A stretch of DNA of 64,000 nt from Sphagnum magellanicum (taxonomy: Eukaryota; Streptophyta; Sphagnopsida; Sphagnales; Sphagnaceae). The DNA is taken from assembly GCA_021904315.1 (NCBI GenBank), contig CM038908.1, forward strand, positions 28,726,501-28,790,500, in the 5' to 3' direction. Position 1 is the first letter of the stretch. Every line of letters begins with the position of its first letter. This document shows positions 30,402 to 43,439 of this stretch, one piece after another. Below the pieces are notes generated by a model, which had not been told where the DNA came from, ran no database searches, and worked only from the letters and a program-made list of their open reading frames with translations. The translations under genes and the position numbers were made by a program.

Positions 30402-30760
30402 TATGCAAGTTCAAATTTCCAATAGCAAGGTCCAAGTCCAAATTCCAAATTAAAGTTTCCCAATAACAAGTTCAAAATTCAAGCTTCAAATATCAAGGTC
30501 TAAGTTCAAATTTCAAATTCAAGTTTCCCAAAAGTAAGTTTAAAATTCAAGTTTCCCAAAAGCAAGTTCAAAATTCAAGTTTTTGATATCAAGGTCTAAG
30601 GCAACTTCCATATTGAAGTTTCTCAATAAGTAGTTCAAAATTCAAGTTTCCAATATCAAGGTCTAAGTTCAACTTCTAAATTCAAGTTTCCAAATAATAA
30701 GTTCCAAGTTCAAATTGCAAGTTCTAGATCAAGTTCTTGATAACAAGTTGCAAGTACTTG
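30402..30760. repeat. Degenerate tandem array with AAGTTCAAAATTCAAGTTTCC-like unit
   Basis: About a dozen irregular copies of a roughly 30-bp unit built from CAAGTTCAAA, ATTCAAGTTTCC and AATATCAAGGTCTAAG words. Spacing varies, so it is an ordinary decayed tandem repeat and not a CRISPR-like array. Confidence 0.7.
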
Positions 30761-33700
30761 TTGCATTGTTGGCTATTAACCCTAGAAAGGCAAGGTTGCA
30801 TAGGCAATCAAATTAATTAGCAAAGATATTATAAGCATAATTGGCATATTAAGGTTTCTTTCAAATTGCCAAGCTAGAATGATGAAAAATCTTATGAACA
30901 TACAACACAAGATTGTTAAGACACACATAAGTTTGACAAAGGTTGAAGCCCATGTGGAACAATAATGTACACCACTAATGTGTTTGTATGAACAAAGGAT
31001 AGGCACATATGCTTGCTAAGACAATCCAATTTCAATATTTAATCTTGTTTGCTACATGCCATTAATTTCTTATTTCTTGCTCGTGTTTCACAAAAATCCA
31101 ATGTTTACTACAATCCACAAGAATATTAAAATGGAAAGTAATAGCTTCTTTTACAAACAAAGATATAATTGAGAATAAATAAATAATACATATGGCATAT
31201 AACTTGCAAGTGCCAAAGATGCACAAATCACTGAGGAAGAAGAAATGAACATCCACATGCCACCAAATTGTATATGGAATCACACATTATTGAACAAAAT
31301 ATACAATGAATTGATATGTAGAATTTCACCTTGTGATGTTTATTTATGGAATCATAAGAAAATGTCCTCTCCTTTTTTATACTTGATTGAATAGTTTAAT
31401 CCACTAGAAATAAAAGCCTACGGAATATGAATGAATTTGATGGAATATTTTATTTTGTGATTCTACCTAATATTAGTGATAGGGGCAACATTCTTAAGGA
31501 TACAATATAATTTTCTAGCATATTTGCATTGTTGAAACTTGTTATAGAAAGTAAGTTGAAATACATTTAGATTGGGGCATCATAATTTGAGTTGCTTTAA
31601 ATGGGTGGTAATTGATTCCTTCTAATGCATTTTCCTACATGACTTTATGTTCAAAAAAACACATATAATAATAAATATCCCTTGCCTCAAAACATAAAGA
31701 CTCACCACACTAGTTACTTGTTTTTGACATGTTGACAAACTTTTGCTTGGGTGGTACCACCAAGAACCACCTTGCCAAAATCATAGGAAAGTTGGACCCA
31801 ATGTAAGAAATAAAATTTCATCTACTTATACATTGGTTTATTTGATTGGATTAGGTGGGCTATGTTTTTCCCACCTATGCACACATTCATGAAAAATAAT
31901 GAGCGCCCAAAAACCTATAATATGCATTAATATTTTGATTCCTGAACTATTCCTAACCCAATTCCTAATTTCTAAAAAAAAAATGTACTTACATTTACAC
32001 ATTAGATATTTTTTCTTTTTTATTTAGTACATGTATAAGGGAATGATCCAAATTCATTAAAAAAAAATTAAGTGAAAATAATTATCATTTGTGTTCTTTA
32101 CATCAATGGCCCTTTAGGAATTCACAATCGTGACTTCAAAAAATCATAACTAAATGAAAATTGATTCAATCAATTATCTATAAAAGACATCAAGTAGGTT
32201 GGAATTTGAATTATTGTTAAAAATTAACATCCAAGAAAAGTCCCAAAAAATAAATTCCTTTTGTGTTCTTGATAAAAAAAAATCATTTGTGTGACATTCC
32301 TAAAACGTTTTCCTTATGCATTCATTTTCCACATCAAACACATTTTTTTGTAAATTTAATTAAAGTTTTGAATTCTACATGAATTGGGTAACCTTTTGAT
32401 AAATAATTTGGAATGAAAAGTTTTATTTATGTGAGTCTTCTGTTGTCTTGAAGTTGGATGGGTCTTAGAAATTTGGGGTGTGACGTTCCTAGTGGTATTA
32501 CCCAAGGATAAGTTTGCCCATGCATAAAAAGGGTTTTTTGTGAAAAAATGGCCCTAATTTGCCAAATTAAAAAATAAAAAACAAAATCCAACTTCCAATG
32601 AGTAGCCAAAATATGAAAAGGCTTAAAAAATAATTTACCTTCGTATTTGGTTTATAGCCAAATTTAGATTATTACCTTCATGATGATAGTTGTGTAATGA
32701 TGAATTACAATGATGCCCCCACTAACTTCATCATTTCCTAGAATGGGGCTATGGATAGGGAAAAAACAATTTGCCACATTACTTTCATATTTATGCAAAG
32801 TTTTTTACAATTATTTTGTGTTATTTTGATTTTATGTCATATTTTTTAGATCCAATAAGAAGACCCACGAAACATTGTTAATAAAAAATGTTATGGTATA
32901 CTTATTTAAATTAAATATTACAATGTCAACTAATAGCCTTATCGTTGGGTTCTTCTACACATGTACACCCAATTGAGGTGCTAAATCTTTGAATTATAAG
33001 TATAAAAGTTTTTGGCAATTGTGAATGTCAACTTTTGGCCACCATGGTGTCTACCTTATTGACTAATAATCTAATATTGCACAAAAATTAAAGTATGCAA
33101 TATTGTACAATAATGTTAAAGAGCGAAAGGTATTAACATTTCACCTTTTTAAAAATTTATGATTTTCATTGTTTTTCCAACTGAACTTGTTTTAAAATTA
33201 CAATTCTTTTTCCAACCACCACGCACACTTGATGCCCAATGTAAGCCTTAAGACGGCTATCATATTCAACTTGATGACATAAGTTCTTCTACATAAATAA
33301 ATGTTAAAAGATCTTGACTATTGAAAGTGATTATCTTAGTGAGGTGATTTGCCACTTCTCCACGCCAAAAATTAAAATTTGAAACAATTATTATGATCAA
33401 CATTTAATTGGTGAAGACATGAAATTTAAAATTAAAAGAAAAAATTCATAGATGCCAAAATTAATTTAAAACTTAGAAATATAATTTCTATGAAGTTATA
33501 GGTTTAAATTAAGATAAATTTGCCTTTGAATTTCCTACCTTCACCAATTAAAAGTTGACCACAATAATTTTTTGTATTTTTGTAAATTTAAAGTTCCTAT
33601 TTTGTGATTTTTTGTTAATTTCAGCCTTTAATTACACATCATTTTGATTAGTTATCTTGATGTTCATTATGATTTTAATGTTCAAGTTTTTTAACAAATC

Positions 33701-36483
33701 CAATTACATCAAGTCTTCATGACTATTTTAAAATCAAAACCATCATTAATTGGCCAAAGTGCATAAACAAAGTTTTGGGCTTACATTGAAAGAGCACAAA
33801 ATGAAGAATGAGCAATTTAAGTAAGAAAGTTGCATGGAGTCCATTTAGTTATGGCCAATTAGTGATGAGATCAAATTCAATGTTCAAATATACAATAAGA
33901 AAAGGACCAATCACCTAAACATGTCCTTTCTTTCTTTATGACATATCCAGCTTACAAATGAATAAATTCATTCTAAAAGAAGATTAACTTACTTTCAATT
34001 GAATATATCCATCCTCAATCTCATTTATGCAAGAGTCCACCACCACCACCAACATTATTTTAAAGCCAAAAGAAGCTTTGCACATGTTGACCTTTTCATC
34101 ATATGACATAATCCTAACATCTTTATTAGAAGAAAAAATTCCATAACAAAATAATACATAAGTTCTTCATACCTTGCACAAGCACGACAAACAAATGGAG
34201 GTAGTGATTTTACAAACTATATAATTGAATCTGTACATAGAAAATACCTAATGAACCTTTAAATGCAAATGGAACAATTCTAAAATTGTCTAAAGCCACA
34301 CCAACTTGGGAATAAAAAAGAATTTAATATATAGGATTATGTTTTGTTGCAAAAGTCTTACACTTGCAACAATCTTACATTTGCATTCATGATTGAATAT
34401 TTGACCCCATGAAAAAAATTCAAGACCTCCCTCACGTTTATCAATAACAACTTTTTGTCTTAGAAACTCTCAAAAGCACTATAAATAACAAAAAAGGAAA
34501 CTAAACCTTAAAATTTCCTTGGAATGCATACATAGATTAAAGGTTGTTAAAAAATGTAGTTTTGTTGATCACCCTTCTATTAAGCATATTATAACTCATA
34601 ATTATAATCGTTTTACATGTGCCTCCATAATAGTCATGTTGACCATAACCATAATTTGTTATGTCATTGTTAATGGCTCCAACTAGGGCTATTTATTGTG
34701 CTTGGCAAGTCATACCAATTTTTCAATCATGAAAGTTGAAATAGATAGAGGAAGATTTGTAATGTCCATCATGACTACTACTTCACTTTTTCACATATGG
34801 ACAAGGGTGTACAATTAGTGTGAAACTAGCTAAGTCATTCAATGTAAAAAAATTTATTAAATTTTAATAGTGTAAAAAATTACATGTGCATAGTAGTCAT
34901 GTGACCCATGGGATAGTCATAGTGTCTAAATAATAAGTGCACACCCAAAAAAACAATGTTGAAAGTGATTATGGAAAATCAACATGACACATGCAACCCA
35001 TGATAAAAATTGTTTAATCAATCACCAAAATGGCAACCAAAACAATACAAAATGGTTATAAATTAGTTGATGTGGCAAGGTTTTGCCTAACAAATGACAA
35101 AAACAAGATGCCACCACACCCATAGCCAACTAGTTTTTCCATAATAAGATGAACACAAAAAGTAGAAAAAGACAAGCAACAACCTTTCTTGACTTTTTCC
35201 TTATGCCAAAAGAATCATTGGTCATTGAAACAACAAAAAGTAGCAACCAACCCTTCACACTCCTCATCCAAAACACCACTTAATATATTCTCTTTATGCA
35301 TTTCACACAAAATCCTTCAACATTTGTTCATCACTTCCACAACAAACTCTCATTGCAATCACAAAATCAACCTTGTAAAATATAAAATCAATTACTAGTC
35401 CAACCAAAACCTAACCCTAAAATCACCAAAATCAAACTTGCCCCATTTGAATAAAATAATTTATTATCAACAACCCACCTTTGATGTAAAGCAACATCCC
35501 CCAAAAAATCTCAAATTATTTTCATCTAAATAAGGCAATCTAATATCAAACAAGTCAATTGATGCCAACTTGCTAAAAGTGACAGTCATTCCCCATCTAG
35601 GGCAAGGCCTAACAAAGTCCACCAAAGAATAACCCTATGGTTCAACCTTTCATCATCATAAAATGTTCATCACCAATCATATAATTTGAACAATGGTCAA
35701 TATAAAAATTGTACCAATTATAATTAACATGAGAATAGGCAACTTGCTTTAATATCGAGTACTTTGCCAAATTAAGGCACAAGTTATGCATCACAACCAT
35801 ATTGCATAAACATTGCCAAGTTCCATTGTTGGATGGTATCATCATGTGAGGAATTTTTTTGAAGGTGTCAAAATGGAGTGAAAAGATATGGATCATCAAA
35901 TCAAAGTGAACAATAACCATGTTTCTTACATTCATTTCATGAAGTTTAGAGGTGCATTCATCTTCCACTAATATGATTGCTTGGAAAATTTTCAACCTCA
36001 ACCAATTTTATGTATTTTGGGATGTAATGTTTGACAATGTGGTTTTTATATTCAATTTAAATTAAAATTAGGTTAAAGGATTAACCACATGCAAAAGGGC
36101 CATGACATTGAACATAAATAGAACAAAGGTGGATCATTACAAATCCAATGTTGTAGCATTTAACAATAGAAGAACCCATTGTTCTAAAGGCCAACCTTCT
36201 GAATGGTGCAATATAAGGATATGATAGTGTTCATACGTGTGGTTCAAACCTACAATTTGGGTCATCCTACAACTAGTACTAAAAATAGACCACCCTTAAC
36301 ACATTTATGATTTCTTGGAAAGGAAATTGTATTTTCAATCATTAATAAGTTGAATAACAACAACTAACAATTGCCACTTTCACATCAACATAAACTTTCT
36401 AGGTTATAAAAATTGAATTTTTAGGTTTTTATGTCTTGTCCAAACATGATGCCCATTAAACTCAAAACCTAAGTGATCAATTC

Positions 36484-36826
36484 CCATGTCCAAATGTATG
36501 CTTCATTCCATATTGAAATTTAATGATGATTTGTTTCCACCAATCCACAAATCCATGAAAGTCCTAAATATATTGTCAACAAAAGCAACAATAAGATCCA
36601 TATACAATTTATGCAAATCATTGGGTAGATCTTCATCACCACCATAATTTCACCATGTCCAAGTGTATGATTCATTCCAAACTGAAATTTAATGATGATT
36701 TGTGTCCACCAATCCACAAATTTATTAAAGTTTTGAAATATGTCTTCGACAAAAGTAACAACAAGATCCACATACAATTTATGCAAATCATTATGGTAGA
36801 TCTTCATCACCACCATAATTTCACCA
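36484..36826. repeat. Two-copy tandem duplication, 169-bp period
   Basis: Copies at 36484-36652 and 36653-36826 both begin CCATGTCCAA and share long blocks such as GAAATTTAATGATGATTTGT and CTTCATCACCACCATAATTT. A 133-residue minus-strand frame runs through both copies, but its second half is read in another frame of the repeat, which argues against current coding use. Confidence 0.85.
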
Positions 36827-39800
36827 TCACAAACCACACCATGCAAATGGAGAAATTTCACCAATGCATTGATAATCTCTAATTCATCATAACTAAACAC
36901 AATTTCTAGATCATAAAGCAATTCAAGAATAGAGGTATCAAAACAATCGCAGGTGAATCAATCACCATTTTTATCAAGCAGGGACAATACTGGTACCTAC
37001 AAAGAAACATGTTTCACTAATTTCCCATTGTTTCCATAATCTAGGTTGATTTAATAAGCACTAGGTGTTTTTTTGACTTGAGATAATAGTGTAAAATTTG
37101 CATGAGGTTTTCTAACCTTGCAATTATCAATAGATTGGAAAATGTTTGCACCAATGAGCCATGCAATGCATGCCCACAAGGAATGGTGTGTAATGCCATT
37201 AGAGTTACATTGTGATTCCATTTAAACCTCTTAAAACATATTGACTCCATTTGTCCCTAAAGAAACCAACATGTTAACAATATTCTCCTCCAAAATCCCT
37301 CCATGAATCTTAAAAGAATGCATAAGAACCTTTGTGAAGTTATTTAAATTAGAGTTGTCCCCAATTTGTTTGATAGTCAATAAAACCAAAATATGACACC
37401 AATCTTTCAAAACATATCCATGGTTTTGATTGTTTACATTAGTGACTTTGTTAACATATACAACAATGAAATAATGTTCATGGCTTTTTCACTAGCCTTC
37501 AAAACTTGGTTGTGGATGTAATCTATCATTTCCTAGAAGACAAAATCATTAGATAATTTTCTTTAGGTTTGTTTCAAAATTTTAAAATGAAGTAAAGCTT
37601 TGAAACTCTCTTAATCAATTAAAGGTTTTCCTTTGCTCAACAACATTGAAAAGATGGAAGCACATTAGATGAATTTCTTCTTGTGTTTTGCAACCACATT
37701 AAAATTAAAGCCATTTCATCACAAAGGGCCATTTCAAAGTTCAATAATTTATTTCATTATTTTTATTGACGGGCATATTTTGCATCCATGACTATTTACT
37801 CAATATGATTTGCATCAACACCCACATTGCCAAGTAATGGAAGATTAGGGCAAATGCCATTATTGAAGCTTTCAACACTACAACGAAGATATCTTTTTAT
37901 AGCAAAAGAGTTTTTAGAATTATTGAAGTCATAATCGCTTGAGTTCCAAAAGGAATTCAAAAATTGAATAAAATTTGGAATTCAAAGTTGAGTGGAGGAG
38001 CTATTCAAGGTGTCATATTTCAGGAAACTTGAAAATTGACAAACCAAACTTGAAAAACAAATAAGCAAGAGGAAACTTGAGGATTGATTAATTAAAGTTT
38101 ACAAACTTGAGGAATGTTCTTCATAATCAACAAACCCAAGAAAGTTGAGGATTAACAAGGAAAAAAGTTCATGACTCCTTGACATTCACATTTATAAGCA
38201 AAAGAATGAACATGAAAAGTTTAGGGTTTAGTTTACAAACAATTTGTATTTGAAGTTTTTGAGTTTGCACATTGCACAAGCAACAACAATTGGTCGACCC
38301 TTCCATCGTTGTGTAGTTGTTAGCATCACCACTTGGTGCCACCAATTTGAGTTGAATTCAAATTTCAACCTTGAATGCTTCCCAAAATACTATATCTTCC
38401 CAAAACCATGGCATAATAACCAAATGCCACAAATAAAGCTTAAACAAAAACTAACAAAACTTGAAAATTTTAAAATACCAAATCATATGCTCAATCTTTT
38501 AGACCTATGCAATTTATAGTATTGAATGCCCATGAATGAAATATGCAACAAAACAAATCATATTAATATAAATATAAAACAAAGGATTAGTTGTAAGTGC
38601 AATGAAAGTGATTGAGTAATGAAATGTGCAATGAAAACTTGTGATTCATTATTAAGAATGGTGATTTGTTCATGAAGAAGATGTTGTTGATGGAATTTTT
38701 TTTGCAAACCCTATAATGGTACAAGAAAGTGAATATTTTTTACAAAGTTTGTTTTTATGATTATTAACCCTAACATAATGATATAAATGTGAAATGGGGC
38801 CATTTGGACTCTATAATATAGACCCATCAGATTTGCATCAACTAATGCTAGCTTGAAATAAAATGAAAAATTGCAAGAAAAAATGTTGGTGGGATACAAT
38901 AATACATTTAAAAATTTGGCCCTATGCTTAAAAATCATTGACATGAAATGAAAAGAAGAGTTGAATGGGAGTGAGGGAATTTAGGACACCATTAATCACA
39001 CAATAGTAATTAATTAAATTTCACCATATTGTAATAAATTAAAAAAAGTAAAAAAAATCATATATTATTATTTGACATATTTTATTTGGCATAAAGGAAT
39101 AGGTGACCTAGTTTTCGATATTTCTTTTTGTGTGTAACTACATCATTTGATTAAATTTAAATGGGGATTTATTTTCTTCACATTTGAATGTAGGGTGTGT
39201 GTAAATTTGTGGGTTTTAGAAATTTCTTCATTGCCCGTTTTCCAAAATTATATCAAAGCAAAAATGAAACCAAAAAAAAAAGGTGGGTCACACTATTTTT
39301 TTTGAAAAAAAATTGCTGATCAAAATGGCAAAAAAATGGCTTTTTTGGGGTTTCTAGTTTCCAATTTGTTTTTGAAAAATTCTTTTAATATAAAAATCAC
39401 AAGAATATATCTTGAATTTTAGTATGTAGCAAAAAATATTCAAGGATTTTTTTATAAAAAATAATTTCATATTTTTTGTACCAAAATTTGGCTAAATTGT
39501 TTTATGGATGATTGCCACTTAGCTATATTACAAAATTGGAAATCTTTTGGGGGTCAAATTTGCAGTTTTTCTTTTTTCAAAAATTTTTATGATTTTTTTC
39601 CAAAACATTAGCAAATTTTGTCAAAATTACACTACAAAAGAAAAAAAAAATCTAAAATTTTGTGGGAAAAATGACAAATTTTGAAATCACTTGGACTCAC
39701 ATTAACATTCTCTTAGACACTATAGAAAACATGACCTATGTCACTAAAGAGAAACCCCTCTAATGGCTTGATTGAAATTAACAACAAAAGGGTGCAATGT

Positions 39801-40544
39801 TATGTCCATTTTTTCATTCGGTAGAAGTATGCAACTCAATCTTCAATCATTTTATGAATCCAAGTCCACAACCTTTAAAATGAAAATCTAACATTTAGAA
39901 AATAAAATAAAATAAAATAAAATCCTTTCACGTTAACATTCATTTGACAAACATTCATTTTTTAATCCTTTGGTTTTATAATTCATTAGAACGAGAGTGC
40001 AAATAGATATAGGAGAACAAAACAAATCGGCACCAAAGATACATAAAACATTGAAATTGTTCTACCTATGAACTTGAAAGGGATCAACTAAATGCTAAAT
40101 AAACAAAAAGATTGAAGATGGAAATCTTTTCAAATTTAGCAATAATATATTGTTCCCATGTTCCCATTGAATGTTCTCATAGTTCTCAAACCTAATCTCC
40201 AAAGACTCTTTTGTAATGTTATTATCTTTGTCACAACACAAAAGAAGGCTTTGCTCTATGCTTGCCCTTTGGGCCCGTATCGGTCCTTTGAAATTTCCCT
40301 AGACGCAAACAACTTGACATTATTATTGTCAAGCCTCATTCCCCACAAAGCTTAAACCATGGTTAAAATATTTGAATCCTCTTGTAGCCTATGTGTTGAT
40401 TTTGATTAGGGTTAGTTAAGGGTTGGTGTGATGTTGGTTTTGCTTTATTCTCTTTTGCGATTCTACAAGTGTTTTGATTTGTGATTGTGTTTGTTCGATT
40501 ACTTGTACGATTATTGTTATTTTTTCCACCAACCCAATTCTTGA

Positions 40545-40594
40545 TTGGGTTGGGTTGGGTTGGGTTGGGTTGGGTTAGGTTAGGTTAGGTTAAG
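40545..40594. repeat. Pentamer microsatellite (TTGGG)n passing into (TTAGG)n
   Basis: About seven TTGGG-type units are followed by three TTAGG units. The TTAGG part coincides with the arthropod telomere motif but here is simply a variant of the neighbouring pentamer. Confidence 0.85.
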
Positions 40595-40979
40595 TATTAC
40601 ATGGAATCATGAAATTGAAGTGAGGTGCAACCAACAATGAACGTCGCTTTGTCACTAAGTCTCGTCTCGTCAAAAGTTTATCAAAATGACCCCACATGAT
40701 GAGAAGTATGTGTGCAAACTTGTTTTGTGTGTGTGTGTGTGTTTTAAGGTACTTTGTTTTGGAATTATAAAACAAGTTCGTATGAAAACCCTTTGATTTT
40801 TTTAATATATAAAAGAAGAAGGGTAGTTAGATATAGAATGAGTCCACCAAAAAATTCAGCACTTTTTTCATGTTATAATATTGTGGTTGAAGGGGTGTTT
40901 TCTGGGTTTTTTAATTTATTTTAATAAATTTATTATTATTATTTTCCCCCACTTTTGTGATTTAACCAAACTGGAGATT

Positions 40980-41110
40980 GTCCATAAGAAGATTTAGCCA
41001 AATTTGGCTACAGACCAGATTTGAAATTAAAATTTTAAAAAAGAAATCCTTTTACATTTTGGCTATCTTCTGCAACCTATTGTAAAAATCTGATGATTTC
41101 AAATTTTTTC
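40980..41110. repeat. Copy of dispersed repeat with 16-bp palindrome
   Basis: TCCATAAGAAGATTTAGCC begins a stretch also found at 6181. The core TAGCCAAATTTGGCTA (40995-41010) is a perfect palindrome. The following AATCTGATGATTTCAAATTT resembles the corresponding part of the copy at 6180-6330. Looser relatives of the core lie near 32650, 39485, 56295 and 57172. Confidence 0.55.
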
Positions 41111-41389
41111 TGAAATTTTGCAAATTAAGGTCATTTTTTTTTCCAAAAAAATACTTCATATGTGTTGAAGTCATGTTTTTTTTAGGTCCAACAAAAAAAA
41201 ACTGGGCCTTTCACTTGCAACCCTCCAAACCTAATAAATCAATAAATAATTTTATTTATTTATTTATTTATTGTGAAGGATCTATCTTGGCATAATTGCT
41301 ATATTGAGAATGCAACTTTTGGTACACAAACTATGTTTATAATAATACCCCTTCCCCACCACCCTCACCCTAAAATGTGCACCCAAGCA

Positions 41390-41440
41390 CCCCTCACCCC
41401 CTCCCCTCATCCCCACCCCCACCTTCCCCTCCCTCCCCCC
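41390..41440 (-). repeat. C-rich tract; complement is a strong G-quadruplex candidate
   Basis: On the minus strand the tract reads as a series of G-runs of 3-6 bases separated by 1-6 bases, fitting the standard G-quadruplex pattern several times over. It lies in otherwise AT-rich DNA. Confidence 0.6.
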
Positions 41441-42237
41441 AAGAAATAAACTAACAAGAGGGGCCCAATTTCTCAATTGGGTGTTTTGAAAGATGACATA
41501 AGGAGTTCTCTCCCTTCCTTGCACATCCAAAATTTAACCTCACTTAGCAAATAAACCCAAGTGAGTCAAGTTTGGTAATCTCCACCCTTGTCTTCAACCC
41601 CTCAACAAAAACACAAGAAAGAAAGAAGGGGACAAAGAAAAAGGAAAAGAAGAGAAAAAAAAATGAAAGCCTACACAACTACATACATTCTAGCTCTATA
41701 CCTTACCCTAAGGTTAGTTGGTTAGTTTCATCATTAAATAATCCTCAAAATAGTGAAACAATGTTTTGTGAAAAAAATATGGAGTTGAAATGTTGAAAAT
41801 CATCATAATAATTATGATAGGCTAAAATTTAAATAATTTCATTACTTTTATGACAATATCATATTATATCATGGAAAAAATAATAATTTCAAAATGGAAA
41901 AAAGAATTATTTTTTTGATTTTTGATTTTTTTTTTGTCGATGTGGAAATTGACCTTAGGATAATGTAAATCATTTCTAAAGATGGGTAGTCTTAGGGTCA
42001 AGTGTAGGTTGAAGAAAACAATTTCATTCATCACAAGAAAATCAATGGTTTCTTGTGTTTCTATTTGTTTTAAGATAACACCACTACCAAGTCTTTCATA
42101 ATTGGCCTTTCTTATTGTTGGGTGGAGATTGGAAGATGTCCCAAGTTGCTCATAGACCTAGTTCACTTTACACAATCACAAATTCACAAAGAAATGAAAA
42201 GCATATGACAAACTCAAATAAGAGTGAGTCAAACCAA

Positions 42238-42264
42238 CACACAAACACACACACACACACACAC
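42238..42264. repeat. (CA)n microsatellite
   Basis: A simple CA run of about ten units. Confidence 0.8.
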
Positions 42265-43439
42265 TCACACTCTAAAGTGCGTAAACAACACTCAACATCC
42301 TCAAGTTTGCCAAATGTCCTCCTCCTAAAGGTCGACACTTGAACCCTACCTTCCCTTATGGGATATATAGGACATAGATGAGGACATGGAATCCAAATGG
42401 AAGGGAGAAAGAAAAGTTGTTGCCATGATTATTTTTCAAACTTTGGCCCTTACACAAGAAGAAGAAGAGTGATGCAAAATTTGCCAACCACCACCACCAC
42501 CATGGACCTCATCCACCACTATTATTTTAGGGCTATGGATGAGCTACATAATTAATAATAACCAAGTAGTCCAAATGTTTGCCCTAAACTACTCATCCCA
42601 ATTCCAAAAGATCACAAAAACTTGAAACATGTTTTGAGTACCATAGTACCATGGCAATTTCAACATTAATTATATTATTTTCAAAAATGTTGAAATGTGG
42701 ATTTTTTTTTCAAAGAATAAACTCTTTGTGAAAGAAAATATTAAATCTTAAGAATATATATATTTTTGAAATGAAAATTTCAAAATTAATTAACTATTCA
42801 AAAAAATTAATTATGTAATTAATGAAATTACATGATTTCACATGTATTGAAGTTACTAATTTTTATGATATGTTATAACATCTCTGTAAGTCTCCATATG
42901 GCTTCTATATCAATAATTAAAAAACCCCTTTGATGATTCCTTATGAAAAATGTTGTTTGAGGAAAATGTTCACCAACAATCACATAGTCATATGCACTAG
43001 CACCTTGAGAATTGCAATTATCATAGAGAGTTTTTTTGCCTTTGAAATCACCATCATTGTGAAGTTTTGTGAGCTTTCTTTGTGTCAAGATTTGTGTGCA
43101 TAGAGGTGGATCATCACACATTGTGGAACTTTGGAGGAAATCATTATTCACTTAGCTTGAAGAAAACTTTGAAAATGACAATGGGAAATAACTATGTTTG
43201 TAGGGATCTATGGATCAACTTGATCAAACTTTGGAAAATGAAAGGTGAAATCACAATGGCATCAAGGTGGGGTGCATGGAGAACCTACCGAGAACAAGGG
43301 AGCAAGGGCATAAGTGATTTTTTTTTATTACTTTGCTCCTTTGCAAATGCATGGTAAAAAAACTTTTAAACATTTATACAAGATGTGTCACGTTATATAT
43401 ATTTGCAAAGACCATATTGCACAAGGAGGCTCAACTTGT

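Larger units (their letters stand above)
24401..43420. other. AT-rich gene desert
   Basis: Nearly 19 kb with no recognised host gene or tRNA. Frames of 60-133 residues occur on both strands, but they are Ile/Asn/Lys/Phe/His-rich, isolated and match no family I know. Contents that can be named are: degenerate tandem repeats at 30402-30760 and 36484-36826, a TTGGG/TTAGG microsatellite at 40545-40594, a copy of the palindromic repeat at 40980-41110, and a C-rich tract at 41390-41440. The frames on the minus strand at 35642-37250 look like very old decayed coding DNA but could not be assigned. Confidence 0.6.

Noticed and set aside
30402-30760. Regular-looking repeats with unique spacers, CRISPR-like at first glance
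   Set aside because: Units are degenerate, spacing is irregular and the genome is eukaryotic. It is an ordinary decayed tandem repeat.
40575-40594. TTAGG run as arthropod telomere or contaminant sign
   Set aside because: It is a smooth variant of the adjoining TTGGG microsatellite, and the surrounding DNA is plant-like.
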